Source: Polytrichum commune (lineage: Eukaryota > Streptophyta > Polytrichopsida > Polytrichales > Polytrichaceae). From it: a stretch of DNA of 64,000 bases. The DNA is taken from positions 45,957,554 to 46,021,553 of the forward strand of contig OX485803.1 in the NCBI GenBank assembly GCA_950295325.1, written 5' to 3'. Below, piece by piece: positions 11,915-23,147 of the stretch. The position numbers and the translations under genes were made by a program. The notes under the pieces were generated by a model. The model ran no database searches. It was not told the origin of the DNA and saw only the letters and a program-made list of their open reading frames with translations. How positions within the stretch are numbered: the stretch's first letter is position 1; each line of letters opens with the position of its first letter.

Positions 11915-14900
11915 TTAAGCGAGCAACCCCAAAGTCGGATGCCCACCTGTAGACCCGAGCATTGCCCCCGTGGTAAGAACGTCATGAACACGGAAGTAGC
12001 GTAAGCAATCCTCTTTGGTGAAGGAAGTCATAGCCATTGTAAGGGTGTTGTGCTTCCAGGCAAAGGCCGAGTCACTCAAGAGCTTGTCAACCTCTAGAGC
12101 AATGCATTCCTCAAAAGCCGGTTTTGTGAAGCCAAAGTGGTGAAGTGTAAAACAGTATGGATTGAGTCCAAGCGCGGGGGTGGTGGTGTCTTTATATTTG
12201 TCGAGGGGGGAAGTGCGGGTGGGCTCCGGATACGCGAGTGTGATCCACTCTGCCCTTTGAGACACTGAGGCGACCTCTGAGAGAACCGGTTGGTCGGTGG
12301 CTGCCTGTTGATTGCTTTCGGTGGGATGTGATGGGCATGATGGCTCGCCACCTTGCCACCTTGGAGGTTTATGGGCAACATGATTGGAGAGTGGCAGGGA
12401 TGAGGATGGATTGTGTCCGGGCGGCGAATCCTATGTCGTTCTCTCACGTCCACCACAAGGCCGTGGCCCAAAGCAGCAACGTACATTGGGCCTGCTCTTG
12501 GGTTTTAAAGAGGTAAGAGGTTCCTCACTCAAGTCAGACTATGGTCTTTGTGGGTCAGGTGGTCTGGACAGATGAATCGTAAGGTCCTTTTGGTGTTTGG
12601 GGTCCTGGTTAAAGGTTGGTGTGTCATGCCCCGTTGGTCTTTGTGATTTATTAGAGCGGGTGTTGTTGAATTTGTTCCTTGTGTTGGTGTAAGGTTCTAG
12701 GGTTGTTGCACACCTCTTCATGAGGAGTGCCCGAAACACCATGGGCACAAGGGAGACCTTGGAGTGACACCCGGGATTTGTGGAGCCGTTGGTGAGAGGG
12801 CCAAAGTGATCTTAGTGTGGGTGAGGGCCCCAGGCGTTGGGAACGCCTCTCACCCACGGAGACTAGGAGTCACAAGGGGAAGGCCATAATTTTTGCGTAG
12901 CTTATGCCGTGCAAATTCTAGAATGCTCAAGAACACCTTAATCAAAGGTGTGAGCAAGAAGATATGGCAATTTGAGTGGGGCGTTGTCCCGGTGTAGCAG
13001 TGTCCTGGGAGTGATTCCCGGGACTGCCAAGGTTTGAACAGGCATAACGTCCTTAATACTTGCCCGAATGGGGCATGTGACGAGTCCATCGGCATCTATA
13101 TGAAATGTAGATGAGGATAAAGTAGTTTTTTTGTTTGCATCAGGCATCATACAAGGAAGTTATGGTGTTCTAAAGCTGCTAGGGGCTTCCAGCCCCAACG
13201 GCTAAGGGAAAATGTCTACTTGGCCCCAATTCTTGGTAGAGAGACAAAAGGCTTCTTGACGGTGAGGTAGGGGCTCTGTCAAAAGTTCTAGAGGCTTATA
13301 TGGGTGAGGTGGTATGGCCAAAGCACCTGAGGCCGAACGGCACGGTCTCCATGGGCATTGGCCCAATGTAAGGGCATAGTTGCCTAGTATGGTTCGGGTT
13401 GTTGTAGTGTTGCTCCGGCAACGCGATGATCAACATAAGATTGGCCTTTCATGAAATGAAGTCCACATCTAAGAATTGATTACCGATTAAAGGGTGAGTC
13501 CCGAAAACAAAGTAGGAGAATTGGTTCCCCTCCTATGAACTATAAGGTCCGCGCTTTGGGGAGCTAACCATTTGCATGGCGGAATTCGAAGGGTTAGCAC
13601 TCGTGACCCTTGCTAGAATTGAACAAATGACCAAGTTAGTTAAGAGGAGCTAGCGAGGGTTGTAACAAGGGTGGTGTTGAGTGTCTAATCTGTGAGTAGT
13701 TCTTGTCTCATAATCTGCTTGATTTCCCTCAATAATGCGTCAATGTACATGGTGTTGTTGTTGTTAGGTGAATTTGACAATCCATCTCCTCTTTGGTGGG
13801 CTGCTTTGGGTGAGCTCCGTTGTGTCACGTACTTGGTATGGTCAATTCTTTGAACTTGGGCCACCTGAAGACGTGTTTGTGTGGTGGGAGAGTGTGGGCT
13901 CTCCGCTTGGCGATGTGTGTTGTTGGTGTCCCACTCTCCTTGGTAGGGTGGGAGGGGTGAAGCGTTGTATGAAGTCCTTGGATCCCCTTCTTGTTGGTGA
14001 GGAGTACTACTTTTCTTCCTAGTGACCAATTATGAGTTACACGAAGCCCGTTGCAGGTTTGGTCATTCTTGTCCCCCGCTTGGCCTTGGGCCAAAATGAC
14101 AACGTTTTTTCTGTCGACTGGTTGGTTTGATCCTTGGTGGGGGGTGTGTGGTGTCGTCAAGGTCTTAGGTATTGGTGTTTTGTCTGGAGGTTGTGATCGC
14201 ATGTTGTCAGATTCATTACGGTCATGTTTCACTGGCCCGGGTATGTGCCATTGATCTTGAGTGTTGGTTTGCAACTCTCCCAAGACACCAGTCGCTTCTC
14301 GCCTTCCCTGTATATGTCCCGAGGTCCATTGCTCCTTCTCAGGAGGGGAGATTAGTGGTTGTCGTCTAACATGATAGCTTGATGGGTGATGTAGTTGTCA
14401 AGGGCAACATTTCTTGGGACGGCTTGTCGGTCTAGTTGGGGCACGGGATTCCCCTTGTGTTGGGAGTTGGTTCTCCTTGGCTAAGTGATTTGTGTCTTCT
14501 TGCATAGCATGGCTTGTCAGTTTCACGAGGGTGTGTTGTGTGCCTAAGAGGGGCTTGTTGTGTGTGTGGTGTGTGGTAGATTGGCAAAGCTGCATCTGGC
14601 ACGTAGTGGCACCATCGCCCCTGGTGTTATGGTTGCTGCGTTGGTTTTTTTGTTGGGTTGTGTCTTGTGGTGCAATATTGCCCTCTTCCCAATTCTCAAT
14701 GATTTGAGGCTGATTGTTATAAGGTGTTGATGAAGAGGGTTGTTGATGTGGTGATGTAGGGGGTGGGTCATTGTGATTGGGCGGCTCTGGCGGTATCTGC
14801 AATTCTTCGCTCTTGCTCCTTATTGGTGGTCTCCAGTTAGCCCCTAGCTCCTGTAGAAATTTGTGGATGTGGTTTGGGAAGTCTGCCCTTGCTGTAAATT

Positions 14901-15262
14901 TTGCTTAAGGATCCGGGGATAAATAGCCAATTAATGCAAATAGGGGGGGATTTTCTAGGCTCCTAATTCCCTCGGGAGAAATTCTTGGTGAGGCGTAATG
15001 TTCCACTTAATCTCTATGCCGTTAGCTTTGCCAAGAATGTTGGTAGCAGTCCATATCTTTTGGAAACTTGCTATCACTTCTTGCCATTTTTCCTCGTTTC
15101 ATTTATGTCTAATGAGCTCTTTGTATGCTTCCATCGTACAATGGATTGTGTTTCTCCATGCATGTCATAGAACTGCTTCGAGTTGAAATATCTCATCATG
15201 GAATGCGTGTGCTAGTCGTTGACACCAAATGGACCATAGTAGTTGGGCACAAAATATGTCCC
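11915..15262 (-). mobile_element. Minus-strand LINE-like remnant interrupted by a solo LTR
   Basis: Reading the minus strand from 15,262 downward gives WDIFCAQLLWSIWCQRLAHA, then WRNTIHCTMEAYKELIRHK and KWNITPHQEFLPRELGA. This resembles the C-terminal, post-RT part of plant LINE polyproteins. Below it, to about 12,000, come broken P/T/N/H-rich frames, including LTMAMTSFTKEDCLRYFRVH near 12,010. The block is cut by the solo LTR at 12,704-13,667; removing that LTR and one AGGGT restores a continuous sequence. Family assignment is tentative and no catalytic RT block survives. Confidence 0.4.
12704..13667 (+). mobile_element. Solo LTR of a gypsy-type retrotransposon, 964 bp
   Basis: The sequence aligns along its whole length with the LTR at 16,425-17,397. 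It starts TGTTGC and ends GTAACA (the related copy starts TGTCGC and ends GCGACA). Immediately outside are identical pentamers, AGGGT at 12,699-12,703 and AGGGT at 13,668-13,672. These are a perfect 5-bp target duplication, so the boundaries are firm. No PBS follows. This is the usual product of recombination between the two LTRs of a former full element. Confidence 0.93.
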
Positions 15263-15700
15263 ATGGGGTGTCCGCATTGATAGTGAAAGTTGTCGCAGTA
15301 TATATCCTATAACACTATATTCGGTATTGGAGACTTTTTGTTGATTATGAGACTATATAAGGATGCACATTTCAAAATTGGACCGGTAATGACGACTAAA
15401 AATCCCATATGTATAATGGTATGCTACTATTATTATACATAAAGGCATGGAAGTGAACAAAAATGTGAGGCATACATGAAAATAGTTGCGTATGAAAGAC
15501 AACTCGTTATGAATGGAAGGGAAGATGCGAAGAATGAATGGAAGTTGAATGAATTAATTGGGATTGAAATACAATTATAATGGAAATACCATCAATGTCT
15601 TGAGTAACTTGCAATAGCATAGAAAGTAAGCACTTAAATATGTTCTACACCTAAGCCCATTTAGGGAGTCCGTCCCACTAGTACGCTTCTAGTCACACTA
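15263..15700. other. Intergenic AT-rich spacer
   Basis: No coding signal or repeat recognised. Confidence 0.5.
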
Positions 15701-16424
15701 GTCCGACCCACTATTTTTTTTTTGCGGCTAAGTCCTTTTTTTTGGCAGCCTCCATGGCTCTAAAAATCTCAGGCCCACGACTGTATCCTTGTGTGTTGCC
15801 TGGACATGAATATGTGTCGTTCTTGCATGTTTCAGGACGCGCTCCCGAATTGTAAGAGGTGGTATTATAAGTAGAATGCGAGGGTGTTTGCGAAAGGGAA
15901 CGTCTTGCGCTTCTCCGGAGGGCCAGACAACGATCGGACTCGGAAGATGCGGCCCTGAGGGCGTGCCTATCCAAGGAGGACGTGGAGGAGGGCCGGGCAC
16001 CAAGCGAGCGGGTAGCCACCTGCGAAACAACGTCATAGGAAGATAAAAATAGGAATGGAGTGGGGAAAATAATGAGGGCGGTTTGGGATGGGCGCTCGTA
16101 AAGAGAACGGCACGCAAACGGAAGACAAGGGAAGCAAAAGTGGGAAAGGGGTTTAGGGTTGAGGAGGGCACCTTGGCTTTGGGGACGTCCATGCGGGGAA
16201 CGGTGGGAACGAGGGGGGCGTCGACGGGAGCATCCGGAGCCGATGGAACTATTGCACTGTTGGATGGCGGGGGGGAGTCGAGGCGTGGAGGGCCCACGAT
16301 GGCGGAGGACGTTGCGGGGGGAGGAACGGAGTCGGCGGGGGAGGTGTGGCAACGGGGGCCTTCCATGCGGAGACGCCGGCTCGGCCCGCGACGAGTGACG
16401 CCGTCGTCCTTAGAGGGCGAGAGG
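15701..16424. other. GC-rich segment, overlapping long frames on both strands
   Basis: This GC-rich block ends exactly at the LTR start at 16,425. The plus strand reads an E/R-rich, coiled-coil-like stretch near 15,890-16,040 (RQRSDSEDAALRACLSKEDV). The minus strand keeps frames of 213 and 309 codons open. The longest minus frame runs across the LTR boundary, which argues against it being a real gene. A captured host exon is possible, but I cannot choose a strand. Confidence 0.35.
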
Positions 16425-17397
16425 TGTCGCGCACCTCTCCATGAGGAGTGGCCGAAACACCATGGGCACAAGGGGGACCCCGGAGTGACACCCGGGACTT
16501 GTGGCGCCATTGGTGAGAGGGCCCAAGTGATCCTAGTGTGGGTGAGGGCCCCGGGCGTTGGGAACGCCTCCCACCCACGAAGACTAGGAGGCACAAGGGT
16601 AAGACCATGAGCTATGCGTAGCTCATGGCGTGGTGATTCTAGAATGCTCAAGAACACCTCAATCGGAGGTGTGAGCTAGGAGTTATGGCCATTTGAGTGG
16701 GGCGCTGTCCCGGGACAGCGCCCTGCTACAGCAGTGCCTGGGAGTGATTCCCAGGACTGCCAAGGTTCAAACAGGCATAACTTCCTCAAGACTTGCTCGA
16801 ATGGAGCAAGTGAGGAGTCCATCGGCATCTACGTGAAGCGTAGATGAAGATGGAGTGGTTGGTTGTTATGATCAGACATCATACAAGGAAGTTATGATGG
16901 TCTGAAGCTGCTGGGGGGTTCTAGGCCCAGCAGCTAAAGGAAAATGTCCACTTGGCCCCAACTCTTGGTAGGGAGACAAGGTGTTGGTTGACGGTGGGGT
17001 AGGGGCCCCGCGTGAAGTCCTAGAGGCTTATATGGGTGAGGTGGTGTGGCCTCACCCACCCGAGGCCGAACGGCAAGGCCTCCATGGGCATTGGCCCATT
17101 GTGAGGCCATAGTTGCCTAGTATGGTTCGGGTTGTTGTAGTGTTGCTCCGGCAATGCGATGATCAACATGGGATTGGACTTCCATGGATGGAAGTCCACA
17201 TCTAGGAATGGGTTACCGATTAAGGGGTGAGTCCCGAAAGCAAAGTAGGAGGGTTGGTTCCCTCCTATGAACTATAAGGTCCGGGGTAGGAGGAGCTAAT
17301 CATTAGCATGGCGGAATGCGAATGGTTAGCGCTCGTAACCTTTGCTAGAATTGAAAATTGGCAAGATTGTGAAGGGGGGCTAGCAAGGGTTGCGACA
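16425..17397 (+). repeat. 5' LTR of the truncated gypsy element, 973 bp
   Basis: It begins TGTCGC and ends GCGACA, a perfect 6-bp terminal inverted repeat. The whole length matches the solo LTR at 12,704-13,667. It differs by point changes and by a palindromic block at 16,700-16,723 missing from the solo copy. The PBS starts three bases after the terminal CA. Confidence 0.93.
16700..16723. repeat. 24-bp perfect palindrome inside the LTR
   Basis: The half-site GGGCGCTGTCCC is followed directly by its exact reverse complement. The solo LTR has only the left half followed by diverged sequence, so this arose or was lost as a palindromic indel between related LTRs. Confidence 0.9.
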
Positions 17398-17399
17398 CT

Positions 17400-17411
17400 T
17401 GGTATCAGAGC
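17400..17411 (+). promoter_or_regulatory. Primer-binding site (initiator tRNA-Met type)
   Basis: TGGTATCAGAGC lies two bases after the LTR end. It is the standard plant retrotransposon PBS, complementary to the 3' end of initiator methionine tRNA, and fixes both the LTR end and the element's orientation. Confidence 0.95.
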
Positions 17412-17765
17412 AGGGTTCCAATTTTTGAGCTAGTACTTTGAGGGAAGCATGGCTATCAAATAAGCGGGTTGTGATGGTGACCCGGGGTTTCCAAAAGGTT
17501 GTGAGGCTCAAATTGGAACAAAGATCATGTGTTAATGTAATTTGACCATACCATTGGTTCTAATGACAATGGTGGGCATGATGGTGGATTTGGTAAGGAA
17601 AATGGTGGAGTCCTTTGAAAGGGCTCCCGCACACCTCAAAAAGCATTTGAGGCCTAGAATACCGAATGCACCCAAAACCTTGGAGGGCATTAATGTTGGA
17701 TTGAAATTCCAATTCCAAATGCTTGGAAGGTATTGATGTTGGAATGAAGTTGGTGGAAATGAGGC

Positions 17766-18033
17766 GTCCGGGCCTCTTAAGGCGTATATGCGCGCATTTC
17801 ACACCCAAATGAATAGTACATCTTTGATGAACGAGCTTTCTAAGAAATGCATCGTTTTAGGTGGGTTTCAAAAGCAGGTGGTGAATACCAAGTTCAAATT
17901 TCCAAAGTTTATTGAGGTTGTGGCGGGGATCATCAAAATTGCCATGAGCATCAAGGCCGATGACCCCATTAAGCAATTTGGCGGTGCGTTACAACAATGG
18001 ACGTTGAGGGGAGATAGGTTCCCCGCCAAATAA
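17766..18033 (+). pseudogene. Gypsy gag-like remnant
   Basis: The frame around 17,788-18,033 reads ELSKKCIVLGGFQKQVVNTK followed by KFPKFIEVVAGIIKIA. This looks like the helical gag segment of gypsy elements (an N-T-S-L-x-x-E-L-S-K pattern with a following K-F-P-K block). Neighbouring frames are closed. It sits at the correct place, just downstream of the PBS. Confidence 0.45.
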
Positions 18034-18131
18034 TACTTGTGCCGCGAACCGAATGTAAGACGATGGCATTGTGGGCAAGGCTAGTAGCCTTAAGCCGAGG
18101 CCAAGTCTTTTGTACCTTGAGGCTCAAATGA

Positions 18132-18560
18132 ATGGGAGAAATGTCTCACGTATTGATAAAGAGGCTACCACTTCTTCTTGAGCCCAAAACTCACAAGGGA
18201 GTTGGGGCTTGCCGATTGGTAGAGCGGGCAAGCCCACCAAGGGTGCGGTTTGGAAAGGGCGATCCGCATGAGACAAAGGAGGCCGCGATGCATGTAACCT
18301 TTCAATGTGGGACATTGGATTTTTGTCAAAATTTCACACCAAGTGAAATAGATAAAATGCATGTCATTGTGAAGGCCGCCTTCTTTGAAACTCACATGAT
18401 AGATGTGAGGTGCAAGCCGGTGTGCTTGCGGTGCATTATGATGTGTCATAATGGCAAAGAATTCAAGTTCAAATTAACAATGACTCCTATGGTAGGAGGA
18501 CCTAAGTTGAATTTGGTCTTAATGGACCGAATGAAAAAAAATAAAAAAATAAAAAAATAA
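18132..18560 (+). pseudogene. Gypsy gag-pol junction, protease-like remnant
   Basis: A 142-codon frame in which residues from about 60 on (TLDFCQNFTPSEIDKMHVIV, later KEFKFKLTMTPMVGGPKLNL) resemble the aspartic-protease/linker segment upstream of RT in gypsy elements. No clear D-T/S-G catalytic triad is readable, so this is inferred mainly from position between gag-like and RT-like sequence. It ends in an AT-rich slippage-prone run. Confidence 0.35.
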
Positions 18561-18565
18561 TGGTC

Positions 18566-20210
18566 GTGGTTCAATTGGAGCAACTCCAAGGAACGTATGG
18601 GGAGGCTAGGAAAGATGGCCCTCCCCCAAACAACATTGGTGTGATGTTGGTGAGATACAAGGATGTATTCACCAATGTGTTGCCCAAAAAAAAAATTACC
18701 GCCAAGGAGTGAAAAATAACTTTGCTCAATGAGAGATTGAGTTCTTGAGGTATGTGGTGACAAAGGAAGTTGGTGGACGAACATGAAGAATGTCAAGACA
18801 ATCCAAAAGGAGAATTGGCCCTTGATTCAAAAATGGCTTAGGTCATTTGTTGGCCTAGCCAATTAGTACCACCACTTCATTCGAGAGTTTTCTAAGGTTG
18901 CTAGGACCTTATTCAACTTATTGAAGAAAATGGCTATCCCAAAAGTGGGATGAGCCTTGTCACCAAGAATTTGGGGAGCTCAAAAACAAGTTCTCTTCGC
19001 CGCCCGTGCTTAAGTTCGCGGACTTTTGACAAACCTTTTGAGGTGCATACGGGGGCGAGTGACTTTACCATTGGTGGATGTTGATGCAAGATGGATGGCC
19101 ATTGTATATGAGAGCATGAAGCTCGATGGTTGTCCAACTTTGTGCGACTAGTGAAAGAAATGGATATCCCAAGAGTGGGTTGAGCCTTGTCTCCAAGTCT
19201 TTGGGGAGCTTAAGACTAAGTTCTCTTCGCCGCCCGTGCTCAAGTTTGCGAAATTTGACATACCTTTTGAGGTGCATACGGGGGCGAGTGACTTTAGCAT
19301 TGGCGGATGTTGATCCAAGATGGATGCCCATTGTATATGGGAGCATTAAGCTTAAAGGTTGTCAAACCTTGTGCGACTTGTGAAAGAAATGGCTATCCCA
19401 AGAGTGGGATGAGCCTTGCCACCAAGTCTTTGAGAAGCTTAAGAGCAAGTTCTCTTCGCCGCCCGTGCTCAAGTTCGCGGAGTTTGACAAACCTTTTGAG
19501 GTGCATACGGGGGCGAGTGACTTTACCATTGGCGGATGTTGAGGCAAGATGGATGGCCATGGCATATGAGAGCATGAAGCTCGATGGTTGTCCCACCTTG
19601 TGCGACTTGTGGAAGAAATGGCTATCCCAAGAGTGGGATGATGTTTGTCACGAGTCTTTGGGGAGCTTAAGGCCAAGTTCTCTTCGCCGCCCGTACTCAA
19701 GTTCGCGGAGCTTGACAAACCTTTTGAGGTGCATATGGGGGTGAATGATTTTGCCAATGGTGGATTATGTGTAAGATGGATGGCCATTGCATATGCGAGC
19801 ATGAAGCTCAATGGTTGTCAAAGAAGACAACCAACTCATGACAAAGAACTTCTTTGCGGTAGTGCATTGCTTGAAGATGTGGCGACACTAGTTGGGATCG
19901 CACAAAGTAAAGGTCTACAAGGACAATGTGTCCTAAAAGTATTTTGACATACAAGCGCAAGTGAGCGCCAAATCATTGCGTTGGCATGATAGCTTGGCGC
20001 TTATTAAGGTGGATTTGATCCACAAACCGGACCGTGGAAATGTGGTGCCGGATGTGCGAAGTAGACCGGAAGAGTTCCAAGCAATGAGAACCATCCAAAA
20101 GTTGTGGCTAATGTGTGCCGGCGAAGGAAACTTGTGATGCAAGATACGGGAGGGTAATTTAATTACCCCTGTGAACCCTTTGAGTGGTCCACCACTCTGC
20201 GGGATCACTT
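18566..20210 (+). pseudogene. Gypsy RT/RNase H remnant with internal repeats
   Basis: Fragments in order are: a pre-RT block (VRYKDVFTNVLP, about 18,650); the RT end (RSFVGLAN, about 18,845; FIREFSKVARTLFNLLKK, about 18,875); the RNase H entry (GELKxKFSSPPVLKFA then PFEVHTGASDF); and post-RNase H sequence (VDLIHKP, about 20,010; RPEEFQAM, about 20,070). These match gypsy pol in order and spacing, except that the GELK...SSPPVLKFA...PFEVH segment occurs four times. Frameshifts and stops are frequent. No integrase HHCC or DDE core is seen. Confidence 0.75.
18921..19830 (+). repeat. Four tandem copies (229-230 bp) of the RNase H entry region
   Basis: The anchor TGG(C/A)TATCCC occurs at 18,931, 19,161, 19,390 and 19,619. 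Each is followed by AGTGGG, then a GAGCTTAAG-type block, TCTTCGCCGCCCGT, TTTTGAGGTGCATA and GGATGGCCATTG-type sequence. Periods are 230, 229 and 229 bp, not multiples of three, so the copies lie in different frames. This is a local tandem duplication of part of pol, with few differences between copies. Confidence 0.93.
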
Positions 20211-20734
20211 TTAGTTAGAATGTTAGCATTAAAAGTTAGAATTGATAGGGAATTTAGGGAAAATTAGTTCATTTAGCATTTAGCCTAGAAGAAGGAAGGT
20301 CAAAATGAAACTAAGTAGTGCTAGAAGATAGCAAAGTAGAAAAAATATGCTAGCTAGTAAAAACAACTAGCTAAGCAAATATTAGTAGATGCTAGCTATT
20401 AAGCAAATGTTAGTAAATGCTAGCTAAGCAAGTGTTAGTTTATTAGTTAGTGTGAGGCACACAAGACTATTAGAGGTGGTTTAGGTAAGAAGATAAAATC
20501 GGCTTGAAGACTTTTGAAGACAAAAAAGAAAGAGAGCAAGGGGGCTACTTGCCCACTTGCCCCCTTGCCAACTCGATGGCGGAAAAATTAGAAAGATTTC
20601 TAAAGGTTTTTTGTCGGAGCCACCTCGGCGAGAGGATGGCAACCTCAACCGGGAAAACCCCCGAGCCAAAATTTCGGGAAAGGGTTTGAAAAATGGATCC
20701 GGTGGAGGAGGGGTCCAACCCTTTTGTGAGAGGG

Positions 20735-20780
20735 TTTAAAAACCCCTCCTTCCACCTTGTAGCTCTCTCTCTTTCTCTAG
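20735..20780 (+). promoter_or_regulatory. LTR promoter candidate (TATA-like plus CT-rich patch)
   Basis: TTTAAAAA is followed about 25 bp later by CTCTCTCTCTTTCTCT, the arrangement of a plant TATA box and pyrimidine patch near a transcription start. It is inferred to drive the downstream gag; no transcript evidence is available. Confidence 0.4.
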
Positions 20781-21060
20781 TTTTTGGGCGAAGCCCTGCT
20801 TCAATGTAGTTAGGAAAAAATCCTTTAGCATGTATTCTCAATGGTCTAAAAGAAAGGCTTGAGAACCTCCTCTACTCTCTCTCTCCTAGTTAGGTTGTGT
20901 GTTTATTAACACACCAACAAAATTATTCCTTCTTTTGTAGAGGTAGGTTGGATGGTAGAGTTTTGAGTAGAGGCATTATAGACCTCATCTGCCAATGCCC
21001 TGAAGGCTTAGTTCAAAAGCTAGAACAAGATACTTATCATTTTTTCTCTTAGAGAGATTT

Positions 21061-21780
21061 CATATAGCTATCCATAGCCGTTTCCCATTTGTGATTTGGT
21101 TGAGATGACAATTAGTTATGGATTTTCAAAGATGGAGTAGAAAAACTGGGTGGTCTTGTGGGTAGCGGCTGCTGGATCAGACCTGCGAGCCCAATAGGAA
21201 TTTTAATTCCAAGAAATTATATTTTTCCCAAGTAGAACTTTTGTGTAGCTTTCCAAAATGGCTTAGAACATTTGATTTGAGCATGATTTGAATTAGATAT
21301 GAATTGTGCAAGATGGGACACATAGTTTGAGAACTTTTGGTTGACTGCTGCATTACAGAGGACCTGCTGGGTTCACTTCGGCTTACCTTTCTAATCACAT
21401 ATTTTTATCAAATATATCTTTTTAATATCTCTCCAGGGTCATATAGAACGTTTGATTTGACTAAGATTTGAATTAGATATGAATTGTTGAAGGCGAGATA
21501 CATAGTTTAAGCCTTCTTGATTGACTGTTGTGTTACAAGGAGTCCGCTGAATTTCTATTAGCTTAACCTGCTGATGTCATAATTTTTCTAGTTAGAGTTT
21601 GTTCATAGCTTTCCAATGGTATAAGGAAAGCCTAGATCCAAGTAGTAAGGAATGTGCTATGAATTCTTGAAGTTAGAAGGTAGATAGGTGGGTTGGAAGG
21701 GTCGGTTGAATCGACCTCACACTTCCAACCCTCATAACTTTTGCATTTCTTATCCGATTAGAGTGATTTTTAGATCATTG
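21061..21780 (+). repeat. Degenerate 180-bp tandem repeat, about four units
   Basis: Units start at about 21,061, 21,241, 21,421 and 21,601, an exact 180-bp spacing. Shared landmarks are TAGCTTTCCA, TTTGATTTGA, AATTAGATATGAATTGT and ACATAGTTT, then TTGACTG and an (A)GAG/AAGG end. Units 2 and 3 are clearest; the first and last are strongly diverged. Confidence 0.75.
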
Positions 21781-23013
21781 GAAAGATAATTTGGTGCACT
21801 AAGTATAAATATTATGCTTAGGATTAAATTACAGGGCAGAATAACACTTTATATTTTAATTGTTAACTAAGGTACGCTTACTACCAAACTAGTTACAAAG
21901 AAGGAGGCAAGGTCGACGCTCGGAAAGTGGAGCAAGGAAGGAGGTAGCGGTTCGGCCTACATCAAGCCCAAATCAACCGAGGAAAATTGAGGTAAATTAA
22001 CTAACCTTAAGCCTTCCATTTAGGATTGGAGGGAGCACGGCTAAGGTACGCATCTCTAAACCCACTCACCTATCTCGTAAGGTCAAGTGGCTCGACCACT
22101 TGACCGCCAAGGGAGTACCCAATTCCATTATTTTCGGGGCCCTTGGTATGTTTTGTGGTAGTAGCTTCATTTATTAGCAAGTTTCGTGTGTGGTAAGTCG
22201 GATTAATCACCGACACGACCACTCTGAATGTTGTTGGTGGAAAGGTGGGGTTAATGACCCGCGAATCCACTATTATGTTGTTGGCCCCATAGATTGGGAG
22301 TAATGGCCCCAATTTATGAAGATTGCGCAACAGGTTGAACCTACAGGTCGCCCGTCACCCTGGTCCCATTGAGTTGCATTTCGTGGTCTATCCAGTGTAA
22401 ACACATTTAACAATCAAAACATACAAAATAAATCGTAAACGCTTGTTGGCAAGAGACCCGAGGTAAGGGGTGATGCCTAATATGTTAATGTAGTAAGTTA
22501 GGACGTGCAAACAAAAGTAAGTAATTAAGAAGGAATTTGTGTGAAGGGTGGGACTTAGGCCAAATTCCCCCGCTTAGAAAACTAAATAGAACTAAATAAA
22601 GAAATAGGAAGAATTGAATGGTCCATCAAATTGTCGTTATTCCGTTCGTTGAGTTAGGGTGGTATGAGTCACACCCGGTTGGGTGTATCAGAACCATCCC
22701 AATTCACAAATTAGGATTGCCTTGGTTTCAAGGCTGGTGCGTCTGCGCGTAGAATAGGTTGTAGGTTAAGGTTAGAACTAGATATGAAATTGGTTAGTGG
22801 AGTTTAAAGCCACACTAGTAAAAAACTAAGGCCTAACCTCCGGAGGTACTACGACGCATATTTAATCTCCCTTAAAAATCTAACTACTCACGTTATACAC
22901 CTATCATCCGGGTTCGGCTTGGGCGCCTGCAAATGCAGGCCACCTTCACCGAAGGGCTTGTGTGATACTTTTAGGCTCCCTCGAAAGGGGGTGGCCCAAA
23001 AGTACCACATAAT

Positions 23014-23030
23014 TGGTGCGTCTGCTGGGA
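23014..23030 (+). promoter_or_regulatory. Probable gypsy primer-binding site
   Basis: TGGTGCGTCTGCTGGGA resembles the TGGCGCC(G)...GGGGA class of primer sites in plant Tat/Athila-like gypsy elements. It sits just downstream of a CA terminus and about 120 bp upstream of the gag start. I cannot name the tRNA. Confidence 0.5.
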
Positions 23031-23147
23031 GGGTGGATGCCCCTGCCATGCTCGAATGATATTTCTTTGAGTACTTATACGTTTAGACTAAGAGAAGAAG
23101 AGTTTAGTCCAATAGAAATTAGTCATACGTCATGGGCCACTTGTGCT

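Larger units (their letters stand above)
16425..20210 (+). mobile_element. 3'-truncated gypsy retrotransposon
   Basis: A 5' LTR (16,425-17,397) and a PBS (17,400-17,411) are followed by decayed gag-like, protease-like and RT/RNase H sequence to about 20,210. No integrase, polypurine tract or 3' LTR follows. The internal order gag, protease, RT, RNase H fits Ty3/gypsy. Frames are closed throughout, so the copy is dead. The RNase H entry region has been tandemly multiplied after or during decay. Confidence 0.85.
20218..23009 (+). mobile_element. Probable 5' LTR plus leader of a second gypsy element
   Basis: The stretch opens TGTTAGCATT near 20,218 and ends in CA at 23,008-23,009, four bases before a PBS-like motif. 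It contains a TATA-like TTTAAAAA (20,735-20,742) followed by a CT-rich patch, as in plant promoters, and a long untranslated region. No second LTR is present in the window, so the left limit and the split between LTR and leader are uncertain. If all of it is LTR (about 2.8 kb) it is unusually long. A 180-bp degenerate tandem repeat lies within it. Confidence 0.45.

Noticed and set aside
15728-16657. 309-codon minus-strand frame
   Set aside because: It crosses the firm LTR boundary at 16,425 and is proline-rich as expected from GC-rich antisense DNA.
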